Shown: positions 35,087 to 43,970 of the stretch, piece by piece
How the letters are laid out: each line of letters opens with the position of its first letter
Numbering within the stretch: position 1 is the first letter of the stretch
Position numbers and translations under genes: made by a program
The notes under the pieces: model-generated
Told to the model about the DNA's origin: nothing
Seen by the model: only the letters and a program-made list of their open reading frames with translations
The model's database searches: none
Assembly: GCA_017472565.1 (NCBI GenBank)
Contig: JAFUPY010000072.1
Location: 1 to 62,789, forward strand
Length of the DNA stretch: 62,789 nt
Source of the DNA: Eubacterium sp.
GTDB lineage: Bacteria; Bacillota; Clostridia; Lachnospirales; Lachnospiraceae
Direction of reading: 5' to 3'

Positions 35087-35293
35087 ATGATATCTTATGA
35101 CCCTTTTTGGAACACGTTACAAAATTCCACGGAATCTACGTACACCCTAATACACAAACATAATATTAGTTCTAACACCCTGAATCGCATTCGCAAAAAT
35201 CTTCCACTTACTACCACAACGATAGATGATTTATGTAATGTATTAAAATGCAATGTGCAGGACATTCTCACTCATATACCAAATGAAACATAA
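35087..35293 (+). CDS. Small XRE/Cro-type DNA-binding protein (copy 1)
   Basis: This 68-residue protein consists of just one helix-turn-helix domain (STYTLIHKHNISSNTLNRIR, then TTIDDLCNVLKCNVQDILTH). It is clearly paralogous to the protein at 46769-46990: the first 25 residues share PFWNTL and TYTLIHKHNI. Upstream is AGAGCGAGCAAACA rather than a clear Shine-Dalgarno site, as in the other copy. It is divergent from the SipW-first surface operon and might regulate it. A terminator follows at 35329. Confidence 0.8.
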   Translation: MISYDPFWNTLQNSTESTYTLIHKHNISSNTLNRIRKNLPLTTTTIDDLCNVLKCNVQDILTHIPNET

Positions 35294-35328
35294 AAGATAA
35301 ACAACAATATCCTTTATGATGATTGCGT

Positions 35329-35357
35329 CAGCCCTTATATTACGGGCTGGCTTTTTT
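35329..35357 (+). terminator. Terminator of the small XRE-type gene
   Basis: CAGCCC and GGGCTG pair around an AT-rich loop and are followed by GCTTTTTTATT, 36 bases past the stop codon. Confidence 0.85.
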
Positions 35358-35504
35358 ATTGTGTCAGGCAATCTCAAACTAACGTATTTCATAGAACGAA
35401 ATGTCAATATAGGGGAATGAAATGAATGCGTATACTCTTGTTGCTTTTTCGTATTTTTGCTATTCTAAAAAAAGAGAACGGCATGCTTGCAAGGAGGGAC
35501 ATAG

Positions 35505-36227
35505 ATGCGAATTGGGATTTGTGATGATCAACAGATTTTCCTTGCCACAATGGAACATCTGCTGCAGAATTGGGAAAACAAACCGCCTGTTTTTTGTGTG
35601 GAAACCTTTTCAGATGGCGACAGTTTATTGGATGCCCACAGCAAGCATCCCTACGACGTGATTTTTCTGGATATTGTAATGCCTATTTTTAATGGCATGG
35701 AGATTGCCCGTGAAATTCGTTCTACAGACAAGTCAGTACAACTGATTTTTCTCACATCCTCCCCTGATTATGCAGTAGAATCTTACACGGTAAGAGCCAA
35801 CAATTATTTGTTGAAACCGATACAGACCCAGGCTTTATATCAGGTAATGGATGAACTTTTGCAAGAATTTTCCATGCAGTCAAAATATCTGACGATCCGT
35901 GGTCTGGAAGCAGTCCATCACATCCCGATCATGACCATCGCATATATTGAATCACAGGGAAAGCATTTGCTCTTTTCTCTGACAGACGGCAGTATGATAG
36001 AAACCTCTGCCTCTCTTTACACCTACGAAACCGCGTTGACACGCCAGGACGGTTTTTTCCGATGCCATCGAAGCTATATTGTCAACATTTATCACATCGC
36101 ATCCTTTACCGCAAAAGATATTCGCATGCGTTCCGGGCAGGTGATTCCTGTTTCTCGTAATATGAAAAAAGAATTTGAGGCATTGTACTTTTCTCTCATT
36201 TTTGAAAAGGCAGGTGACCGGACATGA
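35505..36227 (+). CDS. LytTR-family response regulator
   Basis: This 240-residue protein has an N-terminal receiver domain (ICDDQQ; phosphoacceptor D56 in DVIFLDIVMP; conserved Lys in NYLLKPIQT) and a C-terminal LytTR DNA-binding domain (IESQGKHLLFSLTDGSMIET, FFRCHRSYIVNIYHI, PVSRNMKKEFE). AAGGAGG precedes the ATG. The stop overlaps the kinase start by 4 bases, so the pair is cotranscribed. This is the AgrA/VirR type, which often controls virulence, biofilm or peptide-signal genes. The surface locus is a plausible target because of position, but no binding repeats were identified. Confidence 0.92.
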   Translation: MRIGICDDQQIFLATMEHLLQNWENKPPVFCVETFSDGDSLLDAHSKHPYDVIFLDIVMPIFNGMEIAREIRSTDKSVQLIFLTSSPDYAVESYTVRANNYLLKPIQTQALYQVMDELLQEFSMQSKYLTIRGLEAVHHIPIMTIAYIESQGKHLLFSLTDGSMIETSASLYTYETALTRQDGFFRCHRSYIVNIYHIASFTAKDIRMRSGQVIPVSRNMKKEFEALYFSLIFEKAGDRT

Positions 36228-37489
36228 TAGAAACCATCCTCTATTATCTGCAATACGGGACGGTTCTGGCATTTGGCATAATATTATCCTGCGCCTTTTG
36301 CGGTCTTTCATTTTCCAAAAAGAACATAACATTTGTGATCGGCACATTTATCCTATGTGGTGCGCTACAGCTTCTTTTCCTGCATACGAGTGGAGAAACT
36401 GGCGTCTGGATACACTATCCCCTGATCACACATTTGCCGCTGTTTCTCCTGCTATGTATTGTTTATCGCAAGCGTATCTTAACTGTCATCGCTGCAATCG
36501 CCACCGCATATATGTGTTGTCAATTATCAAAATGGGTGGGGCTTTTGACTGTTTCGCTTGGCGGCAGCGTTTGCACAGAACAGATGGTGCACATCCTTAC
36601 GCTCCTTCTGTCCGGCTATATTATTTTGCGCTATGCGGCAACTTATATTGCAGAGCTTTATCACAAAGAAACCCGCAGTATTATCATCTTTGGCATTGTA
36701 CCGATCGTGTATTATGTGTTTGACTACGCCGTATATATTTACTCTGACTTTTGGGCAACAAATGGACGTTTCGCAGTAGAGTTTCTTCCGTTTTTCCTGT
36801 GTATTATTTTTCTTGTTTTCTGTATCATCTATTATCGGGAGCAGGAACTTGCAATGGATGCAAAACGCAGAGAACAGATGGTGCAGATTACCATTGAGCA
36901 GCAGCAAAAAGAAATGGACGCCATAAGACACAGCGAAAAAGCAGTCCGTCTTCTGCGGCATGATATGCGATTTTTGCTCAACCAAATTTCTTTAAGTATG
37001 GAAAATCAAGATCTGGAAACAGCAAACAGACTCATTGCTGGATACCTTTCAGAAATAGAAGACACTGCCATCCAACGATATTGCGATAATGATACCTTAA
37101 ATTATGTATTCACCCTTTATGCTTCCAAATGCAAGGAACAAAACATTCCATTCGAGATAAAGGTGGCGATGGCAGGCTGTAAAGTGGACGAGCTTTTGTT
37201 TTCTTCTATCCTGTCCAATGCATTGGATAACGCACTGAACGCCCAGTCTCTGGTTCCTTATCACAGGCGGCACATTTCCGTATGGTTAAAAGAAGCGGAT
37301 GGCAAGCTTTTGTTATCCGTGAAAAATGCCTGCGGGCATAAACCGACCTTTGTGGATGGCGTCCCGATTTCCCGCCGTGCAAATCACGGTTATGGAACCC
37401 AAAGTATCCGCTACTTAACCGAACGGCTGGGCGGCAATTACCAGTTTTCTATCGACGAGACGAACTTTAATTTAAAAATTGTTATATAG
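36224..37489 (+). CDS. GHKL-type sensor histidine kinase (AgrC-like)
   Basis: This 421-residue protein has about six N-terminal membrane spans (residues 8-210), a coiled-coil linker rich in Gln and Glu, the phosphoacceptor His246 in LLRHDMRFLLNQ, and a GHKL ATPase domain (SSILSNALDNALNAQ, the G box near NHGYGTQSIRYLTERLGG). This matches the HPK10 group of peptide-sensing kinases paired with LytTR regulators. There is no agrB- or agrD-like gene nearby, so its signal is unknown. A bidirectional terminator follows. Confidence 0.9.
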   Translation: MIETILYYLQYGTVLAFGIILSCAFCGLSFSKKNITFVIGTFILCGALQLLFLHTSGETGVWIHYPLITHLPLFLLLCIVYRKRILTVIAAIATAYMCCQLSKWVGLLTVSLGGSVCTEQMVHILTLLLSGYIILRYAATYIAELYHKETRSIIIFGIVPIVYYVFDYAVYIYSDFWATNGRFAVEFLPFFLCIIFLVFCIIYYREQELAMDAKRREQMVQITIEQQQKEMDAIRHSEKAVRLLRHDMRFLLNQISLSMENQDLETANRLIAGYLSEIEDTAIQRYCDNDTLNYVFTLYASKCKEQNIPFEIKVAMAGCKVDELLFSSILSNALDNALNAQSLVPYHRRHISVWLKEADGKLLLSVKNACGHKPTFVDGVPISRRANHGYGTQSIRYLTERLGGNYQFSIDETNFNLKIVI

Positions 37490-37497
37490 TAATAAAA

Positions 37498-37544
37498 AAC
37501 GGTGACTTTCTGTAGATACCAATATTCTACAAACAGTCACCGTT
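37498..37544. terminator. Bidirectional terminator between the kinase and pgeF genes
   Basis: AACGGTGACT and AGTCACCGTT form a 10-bp stem with an inner shorter pairing (CTGT...ACAG). T/A runs flank both sides. Confidence 0.85.
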
Positions 37545-37603
37545 TTGTTATGTGATTTTGTTATTTGACTTTACTTCTCTCAGTTACTTCTGATTCTATT
37601 ATC

Positions 37604-38461
37604 TTATCTAATACTCAAAAAAGCCCCCAGATTGCCTCGCTTGCCATGACTGGCTCTGTGGGAAAACAGCTTCCCGGGATTACAGCAGGTGCACACATTG
37701 GTCACTGCAATATGTTCTGGGAGGACACCGGCTTCTAACAGGACGATCTCGTTGGCGCGCCATAAATCCAACTGAAACTTTTCCAATGGTTTTGGCTCTA
37801 AAATCTCTTCTATATGTTCTGGAAACTCTGCTGCGAAGGCTTCTGCCACATCTGCACTGACTTCGTAGCAGTCCTGACAGATGGATGGTCCGATGGCGCA
37901 GATGACGTCCGCTGGATTGGTTCCATAGGTCACATGCATGGCTTCCAAGGTTGTGGCTCCCATTCTGCCAACGGTGCCTCTCCAGCCGGAATGACTCATA
38001 CCGATTGCCCGATGTACCGGATCCACAAAATACAATGGTACACAGTCTGCAAAAAAGGTGGAAAGCACCAGCCCCGGTACATTGGTAATCAACCCATCCA
38101 CATCCGTATAATCTTTTGGCACAATGATACCTTTTCCTGCGTCTGCTTCTGTCACCACTCGCACATTGGTGGTATGTGTCTGGTCGGTAAATACAAACTG
38201 ATTCACTTCCGCATCCAGAACTTCTGCCAGGCGGCGATAATTTTCCCGCACTGCTGCCTCATCATCCCCGCGGGTAAAGCTAAGATTCAAGGACGCGCAA
38301 TGTTCCTTACTGACACCGCCCATGCGGGTGGTAAAGCAATGTTTTACCATACCGGTCTGTTCAATATTTTCAAAATGTAATAACGGCAATACTTCACCGG
38401 TGTTTAATGGATGTTCCACCAGGTTCAGGCCTGCGTGGTTTTCTTTTCTAATCAAATTCAT
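37604..38461 (-). CDS. pgeF: PgeF/YfiH family peptidoglycan editing protein (laccase-like domain)
   Basis: This 285-residue protein has the copper-oxidase-like YfiH fold. Family motifs are CFTTRMGGVS, SLNLSFTRGDDEAAV, the metal-binding HSGWRGTVGRMG, AIGPSICQDCYEVSADV and NVCTCCNPGKLFSHRASHG. E. coli members remove wrongly incorporated residues from peptidoglycan precursors; zinc or copper is bound by the conserved Cys and His. The start at 38461 (MNLIRKENHAG) has AAGGA upstream; a longer reading to 38575 would overlap the next gene. It heads toward a terminator and follows yraN on the same strand. Confidence 0.9.
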   Translation of the reverse strand: MNLIRKENHAGLNLVEHPLNTGEVLPLLHFENIEQTGMVKHCFTTRMGGVSKEHCASLNLSFTRGDDEAAVRENYRRLAEVLDAEVNQFVFTDQTHTTNVRVVTEADAGKGIIVPKDYTDVDGLITNVPGLVLSTFFADCVPLYFVDPVHRAIGMSHSGWRGTVGRMGATTLEAMHVTYGTNPADVICAIGPSICQDCYEVSADVAEAFAAEFPEHIEEILEPKPLEKFQLDLWRANEIVLLEAGVLPEHIAVTNVCTCCNPGKLFSHRASHGKRGNLGAFLSIR

Positions 38462-38510
38462 AGATTCCTTATATTCCTTCCCTAAAAAAGGATTCCCACT
38501 TCTCCTTATA

Positions 38511-38876
38511 CTATCTTGCAAATCGTCCGCAATAAGGAAAGGCATTTTGATACAGCGCGATCTGCTCTCCCACAATGCTTACCACATCAAATCTGCAATT
38601 ATAATTATGAAACTGTCTGTGAGAGTGTACGTAGTAGGATGCCACATTGGAGATACGCGTCTGCTTCTGCTGATTTACCGCCACCGTTGGCTGACCAAAA
38701 TGTGCGGTAGCACGGTATTTCACTTCTACGAACACCAGTGTATTCTGATGAAGAGCAACGATATCTACTTCTCCAAGCTTGCATCGAAAATTCCGTTCTA
38801 ATATGCGATATCCCGCATTCTGAAGGTATTCCTCTGCAATCACTTCATAGTAAGCCCCCGTCTGACGATTGTTCAT
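38511..38876 (-). CDS. yraN: YraN family endonuclease-fold protein (UPF0102)
   Basis: This 121-residue protein has the restriction-endonuclease-like fold of the UPF0102 family: GAYYEVIAEEYLQNAGYRIL, the catalytic-type core GEVDIVALHQNTLVFVEVKY, and RFDVVSI toward the end. The D-ExK residues look intact. The biological role of the family is poorly known; it commonly follows rnhB, as here, 4 bases apart. Confidence 0.92.
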   Translation of the reverse strand: MNNRQTGAYYEVIAEEYLQNAGYRILERNFRCKLGEVDIVALHQNTLVFVEVKYRATAHFGQPTVAVNQQKQTRISNVASYYVHSHRQFHNYNCRFDVVSIVGEQIALYQNAFPYCGRFAR

Positions 38877-38879
38877 ACA

Positions 38880-39656
38880 TTATACCTCTACAAAGTTTCC
38901 TATAAAACTTCTTCTATGTATTGGTGTTGGCCCAAATTTCTTCAATGCTTCGATATGCATGGCCGAACCATATCCCTTGTTTGATGCGAACCCATACGCC
39001 GGAAACATCTTATCGTACTCTACCATCATACGGTCTCGCGTTACCTTGGCGATGATACTTGCTGCGCCGATGGAAATACTTTTTGCATCGCCTTTGATGA
39101 TTGGAACCTGCTTCAAGGAAGGCGCAAGCCCAGGAATGGTCACTGCATCATTCAAAAGGCATGTTGGCTGTGGATTCAGTTTACCAACAGCTTCACGCAT
39201 GGCTTCATAAGTTGCCTGCAAAATATTGATTTCATCAATGCGCTGTGGACTTGCCATGCCAATGCCCACTGCCTCTGCTTTTTCCATGATTACATCGTAG
39301 AGTTCTTCTCGTTTTTTCTCTGTCAGTTTTTTGGAATCGTTGATATACAGAATATCGCAGTCCTTTGGCAGAATCACCGCTGCTGCCACAACAGGACCTG
39401 CTAATGGTCCTCGCCCAACTTCATCAATTCCGCAGATATATGCGTACGCTGCATACTCCTTTTCGTATTTTTTCAATGCCTCTGTACGCTGAATTTCCTG
39501 TTCTAATTTTACCAGACGTTTTTTCGCCTGTTCTACAATTGTCTGTACGCCGCCTCGCATGTCATTTTCATAGGCAGATATAAAGAGAGGCAGCATCTCA
39601 TCTGACACTGCCTTAAGTTCTGCTTTAATGACACTGACCTTTTTTTCTTCTGTCAA
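38880..39656 (-). CDS. rnhB: Ribonuclease HII
   Basis: This 258-residue enzyme removes RNA from RNA-DNA hybrids, including single misincorporated ribonucleotides. It has the DEVGRGPLAGPVVAAAVI active-site start, INDSKKLTEKKREEL, GDAKSISIGAASIIAKVTRD and MFPAYGFASNKGYGS. About 70 residues before the catalytic motif form a helical N-terminal extension, which is common in Firmicutes. It sits between lepB and yraN. Confidence 0.95.
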   Translation of the reverse strand: MTEEKKVSVIKAELKAVSDEMLPLFISAYENDMRGGVQTIVEQAKKRLVKLEQEIQRTEALKKYEKEYAAYAYICGIDEVGRGPLAGPVVAAAVILPKDCDILYINDSKKLTEKKREELYDVIMEKAEAVGIGMASPQRIDEINILQATYEAMREAVGKLNPQPTCLLNDAVTIPGLAPSLKQVPIIKGDAKSISIGAASIIAKVTRDRMMVEYDKMFPAYGFASNKGYGSAMHIEALKKFGPTPIHRRSFIGNFVEV

Positions 39657-39725
39657 TGTTTCATCCTCCGTTTATCTTTACAAATGTCCAGTGTAAACAC
39701 AAAAACTTACCGTTTTTTCTCTGAA

Positions 39726-40352
39726 CTACTCGATGTTTTTAACCAGTCCTACATCCTTGAATGGATAGAATCTTACCCATGCTCTGCCGATGATGTCATC
39801 CTCGTCAATCACACCCACATCTACCGCGCGGCTGTCATTGCTTTCATTACGATTATCGCCCAGAACAAAGTATTCATCCTCGCCCAATGTGATTGGATCT
39901 GCCGCAATACCTGGATTGACCATCACTTCATAGCCATACTCTTCCTCAAGAATCTCTCCATCTATGTAGATGTTGCCGTCATAGTCAATCTGGATCGTCT
40001 CACCCGGAAGTCCAATCACTCGCTTGATATAGAACACTTTCTCATTCTGTGGATATGGGAAAATGATCACATCAAATCTGTCCGGATCGTGAAAACGATA
40101 GGAAATCTTATCCACAATCAGGTTGTCGCCATCGTGGAGGGTTGGATACATGGAGTCTCCATCCACCTTAGTGCGCTGCCCTACAAAACAAATAATAAAA
40201 ATGGTGATTGCCAGAACAATTACTACATATATGATGTTGCTGATAATCTCTTTTTTCTTATTTACAGGCTTCTGCGCTTTGGTTGACTCCTCCGCATAGG
40301 CTTTGATTTTTTCAAACTCTACATCTTTCTTAGAATTCTTTTTTTCAAACAT
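39726..40352 (-). CDS. lepB: Signal peptidase I (lepB-type)
   Basis: This 208-residue type I signal peptidase has an acidic N-terminal cytoplasmic part, one membrane span (ISNIIYVVIVLAITIFIICF), the catalytic serine in DGDSMYPTLHDGDNL, the general-base lysine in VFYIKRVIGLPGET, and the GDNRNESNDSR motif. These are bacterial Ser/Lys enzymes, unlike the two SipW-type Ser/His ones at 31499 and 34029. A second lepB-type gene lies two genes away. Confidence 0.94.
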   Translation of the reverse strand: MFEKKNSKKDVEFEKIKAYAEESTKAQKPVNKKKEIISNIIYVVIVLAITIFIICFVGQRTKVDGDSMYPTLHDGDNLIVDKISYRFHDPDRFDVIIFPYPQNEKVFYIKRVIGLPGETIQIDYDGNIYIDGEILEEEYGYEVMVNPGIAADPITLGEDEYFVLGDNRNESNDSRAVDVGVIDEDDIIGRAWVRFYPFKDVGLVKNIE

Positions 40353-40529
40353 TACTACTACCCTTTAAACGTTTGTTGCAAAGTCTCTTTCCATTGGTTC
40401 AAGAAAACTTATACCCTAATACCACTTACAAGTTTACTCGCCTGTCGTTGGTTTTTCAAGTTAAAAAACTATGAACATTTCTTCTGATACAATAGCAGCC
40501 TGCAGAAATATTCAGCACCTGCTTTTATG

Positions 40530-41375
40530 CTATGCTTCTGGAAATTCAAGTGTGATCTTGCCGATACGGCCACTTCTGAACTCATCAATAATCAGTGCTG
40601 CCGCCTTGCTGTAATCAGGCTCTCCGCCCTTCTGGATACAGTTACGTCTGATGGCAACTGCTTCCAATATTTTGACCGCATCCTGTGACTCATCCACTTC
40701 GTATCTTTCCTGCAGCATACCACTGTAATGCTCCTTCAAGATCTTGATCAGTTCAATGGACAATTCATCAATATTGAGAATCTCATCCTTGATGGAACCA
40801 ATCAGCGCCAGACGAAGACCTACCAGCTGATCTTCGAATTTTGGCCAGAGAATACCTGGGGTATCAAGCAGTTCCACGTTCTTATTCAGACGGATCCACT
40901 GTTTTCCCTTGGTCACACCCGGCTTATTCCCTGTTTTTGCGCAGGCTTTGCCTGCAAAGGTATTGATAAAAGTAGACTTTCCTACATTTGGAATGCCTAC
41001 GACCATGGCGCGGACAGGTCTGTTTTTGATACCACGTTTCCTGTCACGCTCGATTTTTTCCTTACATGCCTCCAAAATCACGTTCTGAATGGTTTTCATG
41101 CCGTTATTGCGGCGGGCATCAATCTTTACTACATAAAAGCCTTTTGCCTTGAAATATTCAGACCAGGCTTCGTTCTGTTTCTCATCCGCAAGATCTGCTT
41201 TGTTTAACAGAATCAGACGGGCCTTGTTCTTTCCCAGCTCATCAATGTCAGGATTTCTGCTGCTTAATGGGATTCTGGAATCAACCAGCTCGATGACCAA
41301 GTCAATCAACTTGATATCTTCCTGCATCTGACGTTTCGCCTTGGTCATATGCCCTGGATACCACTGAAAATGCAT
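40530..41375 (-). CDS. rbgA: RbgA (YlqF) ribosome biogenesis GTPase
   Basis: This 281-residue circularly permuted GTPase is needed for late 50S assembly. The G4 motif (LLNKADL) comes before G1 (GIPNVGKSTFINTFAG), then G3 (LLDTPGILWPKFED). The conserved start HFQWYPGHMTKAKRQMQ is present. It is flanked by two lepB genes, a usual arrangement in Clostridia together with rplS. Confidence 0.95.
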   Translation of the reverse strand: MHFQWYPGHMTKAKRQMQEDIKLIDLVIELVDSRIPLSSRNPDIDELGKNKARLILLNKADLADEKQNEAWSEYFKAKGFYVVKIDARRNNGMKTIQNVILEACKEKIERDRKRGIKNRPVRAMVVGIPNVGKSTFINTFAGKACAKTGNKPGVTKGKQWIRLNKNVELLDTPGILWPKFEDQLVGLRLALIGSIKDEILNIDELSIELIKILKEHYSGMLQERYEVDESQDAVKILEAVAIRRNCIQKGGEPDYSKAAALIIDEFRSGRIGKITLEFPEA

Positions 41376-41391
41376 AGTTACTACCTACTTT

Positions 41392-41976
41392 CTATTTAAT
41401 ACGTCCACGTGGGCTTCCCGGTCCGGTTCGGAACCAGGCCTTGCCCTCGATATATTCTTTCTTAATGTTGCCGATATTGGCATATCGACTGTCCTCGCTG
41501 CTGTTTGGATTATCACCGATCACAAAATATTCATCTTCGCCTACAGTGACAATTTCTTCTGCCAGACCTGCATACTCAATATTCTGGTTGGCATCCTCGA
41601 AAAAAAGTTCTCCATTGACGTACAGTTCACCACTCTTGATCTGTACAGTATCACCCGGAACTGCAACCACTCGCTTTACGTAATAATGGGTGTTCTCATT
41701 GCCGTTTGGAAAAAATACAATGATGTCATTGGCTTTTGGCCCTTTTAAGGCATAGACAAAACGATTCACCAGAACCTTGTCACCATCCTCCAATGTGACA
41801 GACATGGAATTGCCGATGACGGTTGCTTTCATGCCGAAGAAATAGACACACACAAATGCCACCACAATTACGATCACAATCTGAATCGCGAACATAACAG
41901 AACTTTTTACTGTATTCACTTCTACTTTTCGACGACGTCTATGGAAATTCAATCCTCTTCTTAATGGCAATCTCAT
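41392..41976 (-). CDS. lepB: Signal peptidase I (second lepB-type)
   Basis: This 194-residue enzyme has a basic N-terminus (RRRRKVEVN), one membrane span (SVMFAIQIVIVIVVAFVCVY), the catalytic Ser in VIGNSMSVTLEDGD, Lys in YYVKRVVAVPGD, and IGDNPNSSEDSRY. The ATG at 41976 (MRLPLRRGLNF) has GAGG 5 bases upstream; longer readings to 42069 run into the rplS terminator. Two paralogs close together point to different substrate sets or simple duplication. Confidence 0.92.
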   Translation of the reverse strand: MRLPLRRGLNFHRRRRKVEVNTVKSSVMFAIQIVIVIVVAFVCVYFFGMKATVIGNSMSVTLEDGDKVLVNRFVYALKGPKANDIIVFFPNGNENTHYYVKRVVAVPGDTVQIKSGELYVNGELFFEDANQNIEYAGLAEEIVTVGEDEYFVIGDNPNSSEDSRYANIGNIKKEYIEGKAWFRTGPGSPRGRIK

Positions 41977-42048
41977 AATAACCTCACTCGCATATGCATC
42001 CAAAGGGGAACTGTCCCTACAATATAATAAATCCATATGTAAGGAAAA

Positions 42049-42073
42049 GCGTGTGTTTACATCAAACACACGC
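42049..42073 (-). terminator. Terminator of rplS
   Basis: GCGTGTGTTT and AAACACACGC pair perfectly over 10 bases with a five-base loop. On the minus strand CTTTTCC follows. It is 14 bases after the rplS stop. Confidence 0.85.
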
Positions 42074-42086
42074 CCTCATTGTTTTC

Positions 42087-42440
42087 TTATTTTACTAATT
42101 CTTTAACTTTAGCTTTCTTACCAACGCGCTGTCTTAAGTAGTTCAGTTTTGCACGTCTTACTTTACCGTAACGAACAACTTCGATCTTGTCTACGTTTGG
42201 AGAATGTAATGGCCATGTTTTTTCAACACCTACGCCATTTGAAAACTTACGAACTGTGAAAGTTTCACGGTTGCTTCCGCCCTGTCTTTTCAGAACTGTA
42301 CCTTCGAATACCTGGATTCTTTCACGGTTTCCTTCTTTGATTTTAGCGTGAACTCTTACTGTATCACCTACACGGAATTCAGCTACTTCTGCTTTTAATT
42401 CAGCAGCTTCAATGCTTTTTAAAATTTCTGTTGCGTTCAT
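42087..42440 (-). CDS. rplS: 50S ribosomal protein L19
   Basis: This 117-residue protein has the L19 marks [20 protein letters not shown] and [20 protein letters not shown] (in part). L19 sits at the 30S-50S interface. It is transcribed after trmD, separated by a hairpin at 42550-42577, so it probably has its own promoter too. Confidence 0.98.
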   Translation of the reverse strand: MNATEILKSIEAAELKAEVAEFRVGDTVRVHAKIKEGNRERIQVFEGTVLKRQGGSNRETFTVRKFSNGVGVEKTWPLHSPNVDKIEVVRYGKVRRAKLNYLRQRVGKKAKVKELVK

Positions 42441-42549
42441 TTGTGACCTCCTAAATTTGGATGTTCTTAATACGACCGATTCCGTAACAGAGGACCATCT
42501 CTTTTCTCACAGTTTTCAATTTTACCACAATGGTTATTTATATGCAAGT

Positions 42550-42577
42550 AAAAAAGTTGTGATTTCTCAACTTTTTT
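42550..42577 (-). terminator. Hairpin between trmD and rplS
   Basis: AAAAAAGTTG and CAACTTTTTT form a 10-bp stem around 8 bases, followed on the minus strand by a T-rich run in the stem itself. It is 42 bases past trmD and may end or attenuate that transcript. Confidence 0.7.
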
Positions 42578-42618
42578 CACCACATAATCTTTCGCTTAAT
42601 CATAACTTTTTATTACGA

Positions 42619-43353
42619 TTATTTTTCCTGTAAAATAGCCAGTATTTGTTTCACATCCGCCAGGCTAAGTTCTGCCTCATCCAGCAGATCCGGGCGATGC
42701 TCCAGAGTACGAAGTACAGACTGGGCATGGCGCCAGGCCTCTACTTTTTTATGGTCTCCAGACAAAAGTACATCTGGAACCCGTTTGCCGTTCCACTCTA
42801 CCGGTCTGCTGTACTGTGGATACTCAAGCAAACTTCCTTCAAAGGTTTCTCCCGTGCCTGACTCTGCATTGGTCAGAACCCCTGGAACCATTCTGGAAAT
42901 GGCGTCCACCATGACCATGGCCGGCAATTCGCCGCCAGTCAGAACATAATCTCCGATAGAAACAAAATCGGTAACGATTTCCTCCAGGACACGTTCATCC
43001 ACGCCTTCATAGTGCCCGCAGAGGAAAATCAGGTCTTCCTCTTTGGCAAACTCCTTGGCCATATCCTGGTTGAAGGTTCTGCCCTGTGGTGTGAGATAGA
43101 TGCATCTTGGGCGATGACCAATGCTTTCTACCACTGCTTTCCATGCGTCATAGATTGGCTGAGCCTGCATGACCATGCCTGCACCACCACCATATGGATA
43201 ATCGTCTACTTTTTTGTGTTTGTCTGCCGTGTAATCTCTGATATTAATCGCATCCAGCGTAACAAAGCCATTCTGCATGGCTTTTCCAAGGATACTGGTG
43301 TTTAATCCCTGCTCAATCATCTCAGGGAACAGTGTTAATATATGAAAATTCAT
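42619..43353 (-). CDS. trmD: tRNA (guanine-N1)-methyltransferase TrmD
   Basis: This 244-residue SPOUT enzyme methylates G37 of tRNAs. It begins MNFHILTLFPEM, and has GGGAGMVMQAQPIYDA, YLTPQGRTFNQ, FLCGHYEGVDERV and the knot segment SIGDYVLTGGELPAMVMVD. Start at 43353 lies 2 bases after the rimM stop; longer in-frame readings overlap rimM and are rejected. Confidence 0.97.
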   Translation of the reverse strand: MNFHILTLFPEMIEQGLNTSILGKAMQNGFVTLDAINIRDYTADKHKKVDDYPYGGGAGMVMQAQPIYDAWKAVVESIGHRPRCIYLTPQGRTFNQDMAKEFAKEEDLIFLCGHYEGVDERVLEEIVTDFVSIGDYVLTGGELPAMVMVDAISRMVPGVLTNAESGTGETFEGSLLEYPQYSRPVEWNGKRVPDVLLSGDHKKVEAWRHAQSVLRTLEHRPDLLDEAELSLADVKQILAILQEK

Positions 43354-43355
43354 GC

Positions 43356-43865
43356 TTAGTCCCTTAAACCTGGCATCAGATGAACCGTCATCAGATGCTT
43401 GTCCATATCTATATTCAAAATGCATTCTTTGATAGCTGGAAGCAGGAGTTCCTTTTCGCCTTCTTTGGTAATGACATAGACATCATTGGCGCCCGTCTGC
43501 AACACATCATCCAGAATGCCCAACTCTTCCCCGTCATCTGCCACCACCTGCATACCAATCATATCTGCAATAAAGTACTCGTCTTTTTTCAGCTTCACTG
43601 CATTTTCTCTGGTCACATACAGGCTCTTGCCACGAAAACGTTCCACTTCGTTGATGTTGGTGAATTCTTTAAACTTCAGGATGACCATCTGTTTAAAAAA
43701 CTTGCACTGCACCACGTGGAGAGTCAGTTTCTCTTTTCCTGTATCAAGAATAACCTCTTTTAACTTTTTAAAGCGGTTAACATCGTCCGTTGTTGGAAAC
43801 ACCTTCACTTCACCGGCGATTCCATGTGTACTTGAAATGATTCCTACCTGAAAGATATCTTCCAT
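43356..43865 (-). CDS. rimM: Ribosome maturation factor RimM
   Basis: This 169-residue protein has the RimM N-terminal domain (VGIISSTHGIAGEVKVFPTT) and the PRC-barrel part (YFIADMIGMQVVADDGEELG, DVYVITKEGEKELLLPAIK). It assists 30S head maturation. It lies directly before trmD and after the KH protein, the classical order. Confidence 0.96.
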   Translation of the reverse strand: MEDIFQVGIISSTHGIAGEVKVFPTTDDVNRFKKLKEVILDTGKEKLTLHVVQCKFFKQMVILKFKEFTNINEVERFRGKSLYVTRENAVKLKKDEYFIADMIGMQVVADDGEELGILDDVLQTGANDVYVITKEGEKELLLPAIKECILNIDMDKHLMTVHLMPGLRD

Positions 43866-43934
43866 TATATTAGTCTCCCTAAGTATCCCTGTGCATATGC
43901 GCGCAGCTCTGCTTTTTTGCTTTGCAAAAAATGA

Positions 43935-43957
43935 GGGATATAGTTGAACTATATCCC
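43935..43957 (-). terminator. Hairpin between KH protein gene and rimM
   Basis: GGGATATAG and CTATATCCC pair around TTGAA; on the minus strand CTCATTTTTTGC follows. It splits the rpsP-KH genes from rimM-trmD, suggesting partial termination inside the ribosomal operon. Confidence 0.7.
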
Positions 43958-43970
43958 TTTATCAGTTTCG

